This document shows positions 6,264 to 13,002 of a stretch of DNA of 15,950 bases, one piece after another. The notes beneath the pieces are model-generated. The model was not told the DNA's origin. It was given only the letters and a program-made list of their open reading frames with translations, and did no database searches. The first letter of the stretch is position 1. Every line of letters starts with the position of its first letter. The stretch is from an uncultured Alphaproteobacteria bacterium (GTDB taxonomy: Bacteria > Pseudomonadota > Alphaproteobacteria > Micropepsales > Micropepsaceae). The stretch is taken from the NCBI GenBank assembly GCA_903922545.1, contig CAIXUE010000241.1, positions 1 to 15,950 of the forward strand. The letters run 5' to 3'. Both the position numbers and the translations under genes were made by a program.

Positions 6264-8360
6264 ATGAGCTTCGCCAAACCCGCCACCGGATTGATGCCGC
6301 CGCTGCTTCTGCTCGGCCTGTCGGCGGCTGCGTTGCTGTTCGATCCGTTCGGCGCGGTCAGCGCCCTTCAGGGCAAGCTGTTCGACACCTACCAAACCCG
6401 CCTTACCGCGCCCGCTGACACCAGCGTGGAACTTGTCACGCTCGACTCTGGCAGCCTTGCCCATTACGGCCGCTGGCCCTGGCCCAACGAAGGATTGGCC
6501 GAACTGGCCAAGGGCGCATCGGGCGCCACCGCCCTGGTCTTTGTCAGCCCGCTTGACCGGCCGCAAAGCGATTCCTTTCCCGCGCCACTGGCGTCCGCCT
6601 ATGCCGTGGTCCCGGTGCTGTTGGGCGTGGGCGGCCTTGCCCCCCACACACTCGCGCATTTCGATTATCGCGGAAGCAAAAGTCCCTTCGGCACCGCGCC
6701 GGATTTTTCCGCCGCCGCCGGGCCCAGCACGGCAATAGCCCGCGCCGCCAAGGGCCTTGGCGCACCCAATTTGATCGCGGACCGTGACGGCGTGGTGCGC
6801 CGCATGCCCACCGTGTTCCGGCTTGATAAGCAGCTGATCCCTTCTCTGGCGGCGGAAACGGCACGGCTGGCTGGTGACGCGCCGTCCCTCACCTTCGAGG
6901 ACGATGAGAAGGATATATTCGCGCTGCATTGGGGCATCGCCGGCATGTCCGCGCTTGACCTGCCCGGCCACGCCATCCCCACCGATGGCGATGGTCGTTT
7001 CTGGCTGAACTTCCAGAAAATGCCGCAACGCATTTCTGCCAGCACCTTGCTCAATCACGAACTGGAACCGGCCAGCCTGGAAGACAAAATCCTGGTGCTG
7101 GATACGCCCGAAGAAAAAGTGATGACGCCCACCGGCCTGCAGACAACCGGCGCGGTCATTGCGCAAGGCATCCAGAATTTGATGGCCGGAATGGCGCTGT
7201 CGCGCCCCAACTTCGCATTGCCTGCCGAATTCTGGAGCCTGCTTCTCACCGGCGGCACCGCCATGCTGCTGATGACCCGATACCGTTTTCATTGGGCGGC
7301 GCTGTTCACCGGCCTTTGTGTTCTGGTGGGATTTTATATTTCCTGGCTGGCTTTCGCCCATGGCCATCTGCTGATTGACGCCGCCTCGCCCGCGTTGGGA
7401 TTGATATTTGTGTTCCTTTCCGGCGCCCTGATGCGCTCGCGCGAAGTCGCCGTGGCGCGGGCGGGCCTGCGGCTGGCCTTTTCGGATTCGCTTCCCCGCG
7501 CCAGTATTGAGCGCATCGCCCATACGCCCGCTCTGTTGTCCATCGAAGGCGAAACCCGCACCATTTCCTATCTGGTCTGCGGCGTGCGGGGCCTGGCGGA
7601 ACTGGCCGCTTCGCTGCGCGACAATCCCAAGGCTTTCACCGACATCATGCAGCGGGTGATGTCGCCTTTGATGGATCAGGCGCTGGCCCATGGCGGCACC
7701 ATCGACCGGCTTACCGCCGACGGTTTCGCCGCATTCTGGAATGCGCCGCTGGATGACACCGAACATGCGCTGCATGCCTGTGACGCCGCTGCCGGCATGT
7801 CGGTGATGGCCTCGCGCATCAGCGAAAAGATCGCACTGGAGCGCGGCCCATCCGTTCCGCCGCTGGAAATCGGCGTTGGCGTCGCCACGGGACAAGTGAT
7901 CGCGGGCGGCTTCGGCGGCGCCGGCCGCATGGGCTACAGCGTCAATGGCGAAGTGGTGCAGCTTGCGGCGCAGATACAGGCGCTTTCGCCGCAATATGGC
8001 CCGGCGGTGATCGTGGCGGAAGAAACCCAAAATCTGGTGGCGCGCGAATTTGCTTTTCTGGAAGTGGATTATATCGCCGCCGGCGGCACCGACGCGCCGC
8101 TTAAATTGTTTGCGCTTCTTGGCAATCCGGTGGTGCGCGCCTCACCCAAATTCCGCGCCCTGATCGCATTTCACGACCATATCTTTACGTCCCTGCGCCG
8201 CCAGCAATGGGCCAAGGCCCGCGCGCTCATCAGCCAGTGCCGCAAGCTTTCCGGCGCCAGCCAGAAGCTTTATGACCTGCATCTGAACCGCATCAGTTAC
8301 TTTGAACACAATCCTCCAAGCCCTGAATGGGATGGAGCCTTCAGACCTATTCTGAAATAA
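6264..8360 (+). CDS. CHASE2 sensor protein with a class III cyclase domain, probably catalytically degenerate
   Basis: The 698-residue protein has a short N-terminal membrane segment (11-27), then an extracytoplasmic CHASE2 domain (about 35-315, with FDTYQTRL and LAHYGRWPWPNEGLAEL). Three membrane helices follow (about 323-338, 344-364, 369-389), then a C-terminal class III nucleotide cyclase domain (about 430-600). Family members make cAMP or cGMP in response to a periplasmic signal. Several active-site residues are changed. The first metal-binding Asp is G440 (LVCGVRGLAE). The second, D486, is kept in DRLTADGFAAFWNAP. The usual GDxVNxAxR signature reads GEVVQLAAQ, placing Q566 and Q570 at the transition-state Asn and Arg positions. 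It may therefore be a non-catalytic sensor or half of a heterodimer. A good ribosome-binding site (GGAAAGG) precedes the ATG. Confidence 0.9.
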   Translation: MSFAKPATGLMPPLLLLGLSAAALLFDPFGAVSALQGKLFDTYQTRLTAPADTSVELVTLDSGSLAHYGRWPWPNEGLAELAKGASGATALVFVSPLDRPQSDSFPAPLASAYAVVPVLLGVGGLAPHTLAHFDYRGSKSPFGTAPDFSAAAGPSTAIARAAKGLGAPNLIADRDGVVRRMPTVFRLDKQLIPSLAAETARLAGDAPSLTFEDDEKDIFALHWGIAGMSALDLPGHAIPTDGDGRFWLNFQKMPQRISASTLLNHELEPASLEDKILVLDTPEEKVMTPTGLQTTGAVIAQGIQNLMAGMALSRPNFALPAEFWSLLLTGGTAMLLMTRYRFHWAALFTGLCVLVGFYISWLAFAHGHLLIDAASPALGLIFVFLSGALMRSREVAVARAGLRLAFSDSLPRASIERIAHTPALLSIEGETRTISYLVCGVRGLAELAASLRDNPKAFTDIMQRVMSPLMDQALAHGGTIDRLTADGFAAFWNAPLDDTEHALHACDAAAGMSVMASRISEKIALERGPSVPPLEIGVGVATGQVIAGGFGGAGRMGYSVNGEVVQLAAQIQALSPQYGPAVIVAEETQNLVAREFAFLEVDYIAAGGTDAPLKLFALLGNPVVRASPKFRALIAFHDHIFTSLRRQQWAKARALISQCRKLSGASQKLYDLHLNRISYFEHNPPSPEWDGAFRPILK

Positions 8361-9132
8361 TCGCCTCGCCATAATGAGCCTGCGGCGCGCCGGTCAGCGC
8401 CGCCCACATCTGGTCGCCCCAGGAAAAATGCCACCATTCATCGGGATGGCCGGCAAAGCCTTCTTCCACCATCAGCCAATGCAGCAGCCTGCGATTGGCG
8501 CGCGCTTCCTGGTCGGAAAAGGAAAAATTCTCAGGCGCAAGATTTTCAAAGCGGTCGCGATTGGCAAGCTCCGTCACATCGTCAAACAGCGAGCCCATCC
8601 ACACCGTTTCCCCGTCTCGCCATTTGAGGGTCAGATCAACTGCGCCGCCGGTGGCATGCGGCGCTGGCGAATTTTCATCTGTCGAAGGCGCCGCCCAGTA
8701 ACGCTCTACCTCTTCGCTCAAGGCCGCGCCCGACAAATGCGGATGATGCTGTTTCAATTCGCGCGGCATCCAGACATCGTGAAAATAGGCCTGCACCGCG
8801 CGCGGCCGCCAGGCATCGAACAGGAACAGCTCCAGCCCCGCTTCGCCGGCCCGTTCATTTACCTTGCAAAGCTTTTGCGCCACGCTCTGCCGCAGCAAAA
8901 GCTTTTGCGTCGCTCCTTCCACCCGCTGCCAGTAAGGCGGATTGCGGTCGCTGGCGTAAAAATTCTCGCCTTTCAGGCCCTGCTCGCGCGCCTCCACCAC
9001 TTTCTCGCAGAACAAGACGTTGTCGCGATGAATGGGAATGCGTTTGCGGAAATCCTTGCGCGCCGCCCGCGCCGCTTCCTGCGGGCCAATAGGCCGCTGG
9101 CGCAGGGCTTCCAGGCTTTTGAAATGGCTCAT
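8347..9132 (-). CDS. VanX/DdpX-family D-alanyl-D-alanine dipeptidase (peptidase M15D)
   Basis: The 261-residue product has the zinc-dipeptidase signature of VanX relatives: the substrate-binding Arg in LFDAWRPRAVQ (R109), the zinc ligands H159 and D166 in APHATGGAVDLTLKW, and the catalytic E232 and ligand H235 in HPDEWWHFSWGDQ. These enzymes hydrolyse D-Ala-D-Ala. Outside vancomycin-resistance clusters they usually recycle cell-wall dipeptides, and no vanH or vanA relative is present here. No signal peptide is visible, so it is probably cytoplasmic. I chose the ATG at 9132; a GTG at 9153 would add seven residues. The gene overlaps the cyclase gene tail-to-tail by 14 bp and diverges from the DUF2817-like gene over 22 bp. 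Confidence 0.92.
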   Translation of the reverse strand: MSHFKSLEALRQRPIGPQEAARAARKDFRKRIPIHRDNVLFCEKVVEAREQGLKGENFYASDRNPPYWQRVEGATQKLLLRQSVAQKLCKVNERAGEAGLELFLFDAWRPRAVQAYFHDVWMPRELKQHHPHLSGAALSEEVERYWAAPSTDENSPAPHATGGAVDLTLKWRDGETVWMGSLFDDVTELANRDRFENLAPENFSFSDQEARANRRLLHWLMVEEGFAGHPDEWWHFSWGDQMWAALTGAPQAHYGEAIISE

Positions 9133-9154
9133 GGCGAAGGCTAGATTACCCACG

Positions 9155-9670
9155 ATGGGTGACGAAGCAAATTTGGTGGCGGCCTACCGGGCGGCGCGGC
9201 GGGCTTTTATCGCGGCTTGCGAAAGCGCGCAGGCCGATGACATTGCCCGCGTGCATCCGGCGCGCGGGCCTGACGGCAAGCCGCTCTTTTGCGACAGCGC
9301 CGCGTTCGGGCCGCGTTTGGCAACGCGGGGGCTGGTGCTGATCGCCGATGGCGGCGGCGCGATCCATGCGCTGATCGGGCAAGCGCCCAAACTCCCCAAG
9401 GATGCGCGACTGGTCGCCATCCACGCCCTGGATCCTTACGCCCGCGCTTTTGGCAAACCCGGCCAGCCCGCTGACTGGCCGGCCAAAACCCTGGCCACCA
9501 TTGTGGGCGAAGATTTGGCCAAGGCGAAAAAGCTCACACTATTGGACCTGGAGGGCATCCTGCCGGACGCCATGGTTGTAGCGGCTTTGCCCGGTATCGC
9601 CGTCACATACCGGCAGGTGAAACCGGAACATGCCCAGCAGGCTTTTCTGGCGGCGATTGCCGCGCTTTGA
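9155..9670 (+). CDS. Shortened DUF2817 (M14-like) relative without catalytic residues
   Basis: The 171-residue product reads like a compressed DUF2817 protein, a family of M14-carboxypeptidase-like zinc enzymes usually about twice as long. Recognisable family segments are [71 protein letters not shown] and [10 protein letters not shown]. Where the family has the zinc motif (SGTHGVEG-like) this protein has [13 protein letters not shown], and the DxHTGLGP-like motif is DLEGILPD. The catalytic His and Glu are therefore gone and central regions deleted. The frame is intact from ATG to TGA with normal codon use, so it may be maintained as a pseudoenzyme rather than being a decaying pseudogene. An in-frame ATG at 9131 would lengthen it by eight residues but overlap the divergent dipeptidase. 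Confidence 0.75.
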   Translation: MGDEANLVAAYRAARRAFIAACESAQADDIARVHPARGPDGKPLFCDSAAFGPRLATRGLVLIADGGGAIHALIGQAPKLPKDARLVAIHALDPYARAFGKPGQPADWPAKTLATIVGEDLAKAKKLTLLDLEGILPDAMVVAALPGIAVTYRQVKPEHAQQAFLAAIAAL

Positions 9671-9698
9671 GGTTATGGGTTATAGGATTTCGCGATAA

Positions 9699-9775
9699 GC
9701 GCCCGTAGCTCAGCTGGATAGAGTGCTGCCCTCCGAAGGCAGAGGTCATAGGTTCGAATCCTATCGGGCGCGCCA
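9699..9775 (+). tRNA. tRNA-Arg (anticodon CCG), CCA encoded
   Basis: The 77-nt cloverleaf is complete. The acceptor GCGCCCG pairs with CGGGCGC, and the anticodon stem CTGCC/GGCAG encloses CTCCGAA, with anticodon CCG at 9733-9735 (reads CGG, Arg). The T-arm is ATAGG-TTCGAAT-CCTAT, with discriminator G73 and encoded CCA at 9773-9775. It starts 28 bp after the end of the DUF2817-like gene on the same strand. A TATAGG at 9681-9686 could be a -10 box, but no matching -35 box is clear. Confidence 0.96.
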
Positions 9776-9785
9776 CTCATTTTCC

Positions 9786-9864
9786 GAGGTCATAGGTTCT
9801 TTCGCCGGGGCAAAAGGTCCACCGGACCATTTGCTTATCCCGGCTCAACCCATCGGGCGCGCCA
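9786..9864 (+). repeat. Broken second copy of the tRNA-Arg 3' end, T-loop replaced by a 49-bp palindromic insert
   Basis: GAGGTCATAGGTTC of the tRNA (9742-9755) is repeated exactly at 9786-9799. The bases GAAT (positions 57-60) are then replaced by 49 bp (9800-9848), and the tRNA sequence resumes at position 61 as CCCATCGGGCGCGCCA (9849-9864), with one mismatch to the intact gene. The insert contains CAAAAGGTCC-ACC-GGACCATTTG and ends CCCGGCTCAA. The breakpoints match those of the unrelated tRNA-Ala copy exactly. No 5' tRNA half is present, so this is not a functional tRNA. Confidence 0.85.
9801..9851 (+). repeat. Shared palindromic core, tRNA-Arg copy
   Basis: This is the second copy of the core at 5624-5672; three substitutions and two one-base gaps separate them. 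The inner hairpin has one mismatch (ATTTG instead of TTTTG), while the outer arms are slightly better paired (GCCGGGG / CCCGGC). Confidence 0.85.
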
Positions 9865-9869
9865 CGCCT

Positions 9870-9960
9870 AGCTTTTGTTAGCGAGCCGTCCATCGCGGCA
9901 GCGTATGGATGCGAGCTTACAAAAGCTGGTGCCCTGCGAGCGAAGCGAGCGGGCCGGTCT
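9870..9960. repeat. Imperfect long inverted repeat and GCGAGCGAAGCGAGC motif downstream of tRNA-Arg
   Basis: The arms AGCTTTTGT (9870-9878) and ACAAAAGCT (9919-9927) are exact reverse complements. Inside them lie TCCAT (9889-9893) and ATGGA (9905-9909), giving an imperfect stem of about 23 bp with an 11-nt loop. It is followed at 9936-9950 by the internally repetitive GCGAGCGAAGCGAGC. No gene covers 9776-9977; besides this and the broken tRNA copy I see nothing else there. Confidence 0.65.
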
Positions 9961-9977
9961 ATCCGCAATTCTCTTGG

Positions 9978-10589
9978 CTAGATTTTTCCCAGATCCGCCG
10001 GCTTTTGCATGGTGACGCTCAGATCGTTCACGATCCCGGTACCGAGCGAATAAACCCAGCCATGCACGCTGATGCTCTGGCCCCGCGCCCAGGCGTCCTG
10101 CACGAACAAATCCGAGGCGACATTCTTCACCTGGCGGCGGACATTCAGTTCGCAGAGCCGGTCCAGGCGCTTTTTCTCGTCCGGGATCGCGGTCAGTTCG
10201 GCGTGATGGTCTTCATAGACTTCGCGGATGGGGTGCAGCCAGTGATCCACCAGGCCCAGCCGCTTGCCGCTGACCGCCGCGGCGATGCCGCCACAGCCAT
10301 AATGACCGACCACGATAATGTGCTTGACCTTGATCACATCCACGGCGAATTGCAGCACCGAAAGGTAATTGGCGTCCTGCGGCGGAGCCAGGTTGGCGAC
10401 ATTGCGATGGACGAACAATTCACCCGGCGCCAGATCCACAATCTCATTGGCCGGCACCCGGGAATCCGAACAGCCGATCCAGAGATATTGGGGGCCTTGC
10501 TGCGCTTCCAGCCGCTTGAAGAAATCGGGGTCGTGCTGGACCATGCGCTCGGCCCAGGCGCGATTATTGGCTTTCAGGTCATCCAGCAT
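9978..10589 (-). CDS. can: Beta-class carbonic anhydrase
   Basis: The enzyme hydrates CO2 to bicarbonate in the cytoplasm, supplying carboxylases and buffering pH. The 203-residue length is normal for bacterial beta-carbonic anhydrases. The zinc ligands are visible: C40 in WIGCSDSRVPAN, with the catalytic D42-R44 pair, and H96 and C99 in VVGHYGCGGI. Other conserved blocks are HRNVANL (61-67) and SVHGWVYSLGTG near the C-terminus. The ATG follows the maoC-like stop by 15 bp on the same strand, so both genes are probably transcribed from the promoter at 11082-11110. No strong ribosome-binding site is seen; translation may depend on the upstream gene. Confidence 0.96.
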   Translation of the reverse strand: MLDDLKANNRAWAERMVQHDPDFFKRLEAQQGPQYLWIGCSDSRVPANEIVDLAPGELFVHRNVANLAPPQDANYLSVLQFAVDVIKVKHIIVVGHYGCGGIAAAVSGKRLGLVDHWLHPIREVYEDHHAELTAIPDEKKRLDRLCELNVRRQVKNVASDLFVQDAWARGQSISVHGWVYSLGTGIVNDLSVTMQKPADLGKI

Positions 10590-10604
10590 ATTTTCTGTCT
10601 AAAC

Positions 10605-11051
10605 CTACTTGCGCCGCCAGACCAGCAGCTTTGAGGTCTGAAGCTGCACCACCTCGCCCTGCTGGTTTTTGGTCTCGCTTTTCAGGGTGATAAAGCCCCG
10701 GTCGGGCTTGCTGCGGGAGGGGGTCACCTCCAGCACCTCGCTTTCCACGCAAAGAATATCGCCGGGCCGGGCGGGCCGGGGCCAAGACAGCTCCACACTG
10801 GCCCCGATCATGCCGCCCGCCAGGGCCGGGCCGGAATCCACCTGCAGGCGCATGGAGATGGCGGCGGTGTGCCAGCCAGACGCCGCCAGCCCGCCAAAGA
10901 AGCTGTGCCGGGCCGCTTGCGGATCAGTGTGGAAAGGCTGCGGGTCGAAATCGCGGGCGAAAGCCATGATCTCGTCTTCGTTCAGGGCATGGGTGTGGGT
11001 TTTGAAGCGCTGCCCCGGCTTGATGTCTTCCAGATAAAGCACATCGCGCAT
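10605..11051 (-). CDS. MaoC-like hot-dog-fold acyl dehydratase
   Basis: The 148-residue protein has the hot-dog helix and hydratase-2 motif FARDFDPQPFHTDPQAA, with the catalytic pair D36 and H41, followed by FFGGLAASGWHTAA. Such enzymes hydrate enoyl-CoA or related thioesters in fatty-acid or polyester metabolism; the substrate is not predictable here. The strands toward the C-terminus (ELSWPRPARPGDIL, GFITLKSETKNQQGEVV) fit the family. A longer frame starts at 11078, but the likely transcription start near 11075 and family alignment favour the ATG at 11051 (MRDVLYLEDIKPGQRF). It probably forms an operon with the carbonic anhydrase gene. Confidence 0.9.
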   Translation of the reverse strand: MRDVLYLEDIKPGQRFKTHTHALNEDEIMAFARDFDPQPFHTDPQAARHSFFGGLAASGWHTAAISMRLQVDSGPALAGGMIGASVELSWPRPARPGDILCVESEVLEVTPSRSKPDRGFITLKSETKNQQGEVVQLQTSKLLVWRRK

Positions 11052-11081
11052 GGTCTTTGGTCCGCTTCTCAAGCCCATCTC

Positions 11082-11110
11082 ATTATAACGGGCAATGGAA
11101 CGACTGTCGC
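11082..11110 (-). promoter_or_regulatory. Sigma-70-type promoter for the maoC-like / carbonic anhydrase operon
   Basis: On the minus strand a -35 box GCGACA (four of six consensus bases) is followed after 17 bp by a perfect -10 box TATAAT (11082-11087). Transcription would start near 11075, leaving a leader of about 24 nt before the ATG at 11051. This is the best promoter match I see in the window. Confidence 0.7.
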
Positions 11111-11183
11111 AGTTGGCGATTTAACTTTCCTTGGGGGACTCGTCTGTCGCCAAATGGGACCCATTTTCAACGGAGAGATATTC

Positions 11184-11567
11184 ATGGCCAAAGCCAAAAA
11201 ATCCAAAGCAAAAAAACCCGCCAAGAAGAAAACCAAAGCCGCAAAGGCCAAGCCCGCCAAAGCGCGCCGCGCACCGGTGAAGGCTAAAAAGGCCAAAAGC
11301 AAAAAAACCGCTGCCCGCAAGCCGGTTGCCCGCAAACCGGTGAAGACGGCGAAAAAGCCTGTCGCCAAAAAGAAGAAGCAAATTGTGGGCGAAGGCGACT
11401 ACGCCGCCACCCGCGCCTTCGACAAGGATCAAACCACTTTTGTGAAGCGCAACAAGGCCAAGATCCCGGAACTGGCCCGCGAAGCCGAAAAGGCGCTGGA
11501 CGGACCGGAGGGCGATTCGCTGCGCGCCGCCGAACAGGAAGCGATGAACCGCTCCACCATCGACTGA
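11184..11567 (+). CDS. Lysine-rich histone-H1-like protein with conserved C-terminal domain
   Basis: The 127-residue protein begins with about 66 residues of almost pure Lys, Ala, Pro and Arg in AKKP/RKPV repeats, like bacterial histone-H1 mimics, suggesting binding to DNA or RNA (inference). The second half (from IVGEGDYAATRAFDKDQTTF through ELAREAEKALDGPEGDSLR) is acidic and helical, of a kind I have seen in hypothetical alphaproteobacterial proteins, with a GEGxY start and a DGPEGD segment. Length and charge separation suggest a nucleoid-associated accessory protein. A GGAGA ribosome-binding site precedes the ATG at 11184; a longer upstream frame is not protein-like. A terminator follows the stop. 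Confidence 0.85.
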   Translation: MAKAKKSKAKKPAKKKTKAAKAKPAKARRAPVKAKKAKSKKTAARKPVARKPVKTAKKPVAKKKKQIVGEGDYAATRAFDKDQTTFVKRNKAKIPELAREAEKALDGPEGDSLRAAEQEAMNRSTID

Positions 11568-11584
11568 TCAGCAAAGCTTTTAAA

Positions 11585-11618
11585 GCGCCGCGGGTCCGAA
11601 AGGGCTCGCGGCGTTTTT
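11585..11618. terminator. Rho-independent terminator between convergent genes
   Basis: A GC-rich stem CGCCGCG (11586-11592) pairs with CGCGGCG (11607-11613) around a loop containing GTCCGAAAGGGC, followed by five T (11614-11618). It serves the H1-like gene on the plus strand. An A-run before the stem (TTTTAAAG) gives weaker activity in the msrB direction; the msrB stop lies inside the T-run. Confidence 0.85.
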
Positions 11619-11982
11619 ATGCCTTGTCGGTCGGTTTGAAGTCGAGAGCTGCACCATTGGTGCAATATCTGAGACCTGTCGGCTGCGGCCCATCCTCGAA
11701 GATATGTCCCAGATGACCGCCGCAAGCGGCGCAGTGAAACTCCGTGCGCACCATGCCATGGCTGCTGTCGCGGGTGGTTTCCACCGCGCCGGGTTTGGCG
11801 TCGTAAAAGCTGGGCCAGCCTGAACCGCTTTCATATTTGGTCTTGGCGTCGAACAGTTCGGCGCCGCAGCCGGCGCACATGAAGCGCCCGGCCCGCTTTT
11901 CATGATTGAGCGGACTTGAGCCAGGCCGCTCCGTGCCGTGTTCCTTCAGAATGTGATGCTGTTCGGGGGTCAGTTTGGTCAT
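11617..11982 (-). CDS. msrB: Peptide-methionine (R)-S-oxide reductase MsrB
   Basis: MsrB repairs the R-epimer of methionine sulfoxide in oxidised proteins. The 121-residue length is slightly short, as in single-domain bacterial MsrB. It has the structural zinc pairs C36/C39 ([12 protein letters not shown]) and C84/C87 ([18 protein letters not shown]), the substrate region SGSGWPSF, and the catalytic Cys C107 in [13 protein letters not shown] (usually RYCINGxAL). No second resolving Cys appears in the middle, so reduction would depend on thioredoxin by another route. No signal peptide is seen, so it is cytoplasmic. A GGAAAGGA ribosome-binding site precedes the ATG, with a promoter immediately upstream. 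Confidence 0.96.
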   Translation of the reverse strand: MTKLTPEQHHILKEHGTERPGSSPLNHEKRAGRFMCAGCGAELFDAKTKYESGSGWPSFYDAKPGAVETTRDSSHGMVRTEFHCAACGGHLGHIFEDGPQPTGLRYCTNGAALDFKPTDKA

Positions 11983-12000
11983 GGCGTTTCCTTTCCCGTG

Positions 12001-12028
12001 AATATAAGCGCGAATTGGCGCGCGCCAA
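12001..12028 (-). promoter_or_regulatory. Probable promoter of msrB, overlapping a 14-bp palindrome
   Basis: On the minus strand TTGGCG (12023-12028), a 16-bp spacer and TATATT (12001-12006) form a plausible -35/-10 pair, 18-45 bp before the msrB ATG. The perfect palindrome TTGGCGCGCGCCAA (12015-12028) covers the -35 box and begins right after the stop of the DUF3828-like gene. It could be an operator or the end of that gene's transcript. Confidence 0.5.
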
Positions 12029-12029
12029 G

Positions 12030-12554
12030 TTAGGGCGCTTCGCTCACCGTCATTTTCAGCATTTCATCCAATGTGCCGGTGTTGCCGAAAGCAAAATTGG
12101 CGTCATAGGCGATATCATCGACTTTCCACCCCGCTTCATTGGTCAGGACCAGGGTATCAGTCCAGCTTGCCGATTTCTGGCCGGGATCCTGGCGCGAAAG
12201 CGCGATGGCACAGCGCTGAATTTTGGCGTCACCCCGGCAGACGCCGACCTTGAACTGGGTGGGACCTTCAAACAGCGAGGAAAAAATATCGCCTTCGATC
12301 AGGGGCGGCGCGTCCTTGTTCCTGGCCTTGAAGCGCGCCTCGGCGGCCGCGCCATCCGACAGCAGCTTGTTCAGACGGGCGCTCAAAAGCGGCTGGAAGC
12401 GGACGCGGGTTGCAGCATTTGGAACGCCGCCGCCCGAGGCGCCCGCCGCCACCGAGGCGGAATAAAACGCGTTCGCCGCCGCCGTGAGGGCATCCTGCGC
12501 CCTTGCCATCACAGGCATCAGCAGCAACAGCCCCAGGGCGGCGGCTTTTCGCAT
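12030..12554 (-). CDS. Secreted DUF3828-like protein
   Basis: The 174-residue protein has a signal peptide ([19 protein letters not shown], cleavage near 19). The mature domain looks like DUF3828: an N-terminal helix with FYSA, then [12 protein letters not shown], the pocket [15 protein letters not shown], a strand run around [14 protein letters not shown], and the closing [20 protein letters not shown]. Function is unknown in the family; many members are periplasmic and of the NTF2-like type (inference). C105 and C114 flank the strand pair and could form a disulfide. Its ATG overlaps the mscL stop by one base (TAATG), so the two are probably translationally coupled. Confidence 0.8.
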   Translation of the reverse strand: MRKAAALGLLLLMPVMARAQDALTAAANAFYSASVAAGASGGGVPNAATRVRFQPLLSARLNKLLSDGAAAEARFKARNKDAPPLIEGDIFSSLFEGPTQFKVGVCRGDAKIQRCAIALSRQDPGQKSASWTDTLVLTNEAGWKVDDIAYDANFAFGNTGTLDEMLKMTVSEAP

Positions 12555-12970
12555 TATCTGGCTTTCAGGGAATCGCGGATTTCGCGCAACAACAGCACAT
12601 CTTCCGGCGTGGCGGGCGCTGGCGCCGCTTCTTCGGGCTTGTGCACCAGCTTGTTCATCTGGCGGATCAGCATGAACAGCACAAAGGCCACAATCATGAA
12701 ATTGATCACGGCATTGACGAAGATACCGTAATTGATGGTGACGTCCTTGGCGGCCTTGGCGGCGGCCAGCGTATCCACCGCCCGGTCGCCTTTCAGCACG
12801 ACAAAGAAATTGGAAAAATCCACGCCGCCCAGCGCCAGCCCGATCGGCGGCATGATCACGTCATTGACCAGGGATGTGACGATGCCGGTAAAAGACGCGC
12901 CGATGATCACACCGACCGCCAGGTCGATGACGTTGCCGCGCATGGCGAATTTCTTGAATTCTTCTAACAT
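12554..12970 (-). CDS. mscL: Large-conductance mechanosensitive channel MscL
   Basis: MscL is a homopentameric inner-membrane pore that opens on hypo-osmotic shock. The 138-residue length is normal. The N-terminal amphipathic helix and first transmembrane helix carry the signature FKKFAMRGNVIDLAVGVIIGASFTGIV (residues 5-31, with the pore glycines). A periplasmic loop with KAAKDVTINYGIF follows, then TM2 (FVNAVINFMIVAFVLFMLI). The C-terminal helix ends with PEDVLLLREIRDSL, the usual cytoplasmic bundle. A GGAG lies about nine bases before the ATG. It overlaps the DUF3828-like gene by one base and starts 32 bp from the VanZ-like stop. Confidence 0.97.
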   Translation of the reverse strand: MLEEFKKFAMRGNVIDLAVGVIIGASFTGIVTSLVNDVIMPPIGLALGGVDFSNFFVVLKGDRAVDTLAAAKAAKDVTINYGIFVNAVINFMIVAFVLFMLIRQMNKLVHKPEEAAPAPATPEDVLLLREIRDSLKAR

Positions 12971-13002
12971 TATATAGCGCTCCAGAATATGCGGGCTGGA
13001 GG

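Noticed and set aside
6114..8030. Long minus-strand open frame (638 codons) opposite the CHASE2-cyclase gene
   Set aside because: Its composition is Gln/Arg/His/Gly-rich with no family pattern, typical of the antisense of GC-rich coding DNA. The plus-strand CHASE2 gene explains the region.
9786..9864. The second tRNA-Arg 3' sequence as a real tRNA
   Set aside because: It lacks a 5' half, D-arm and anticodon arm, and its T-loop is replaced by an insert. The same applies to the tRNA-Ala copy at 5578-5686.
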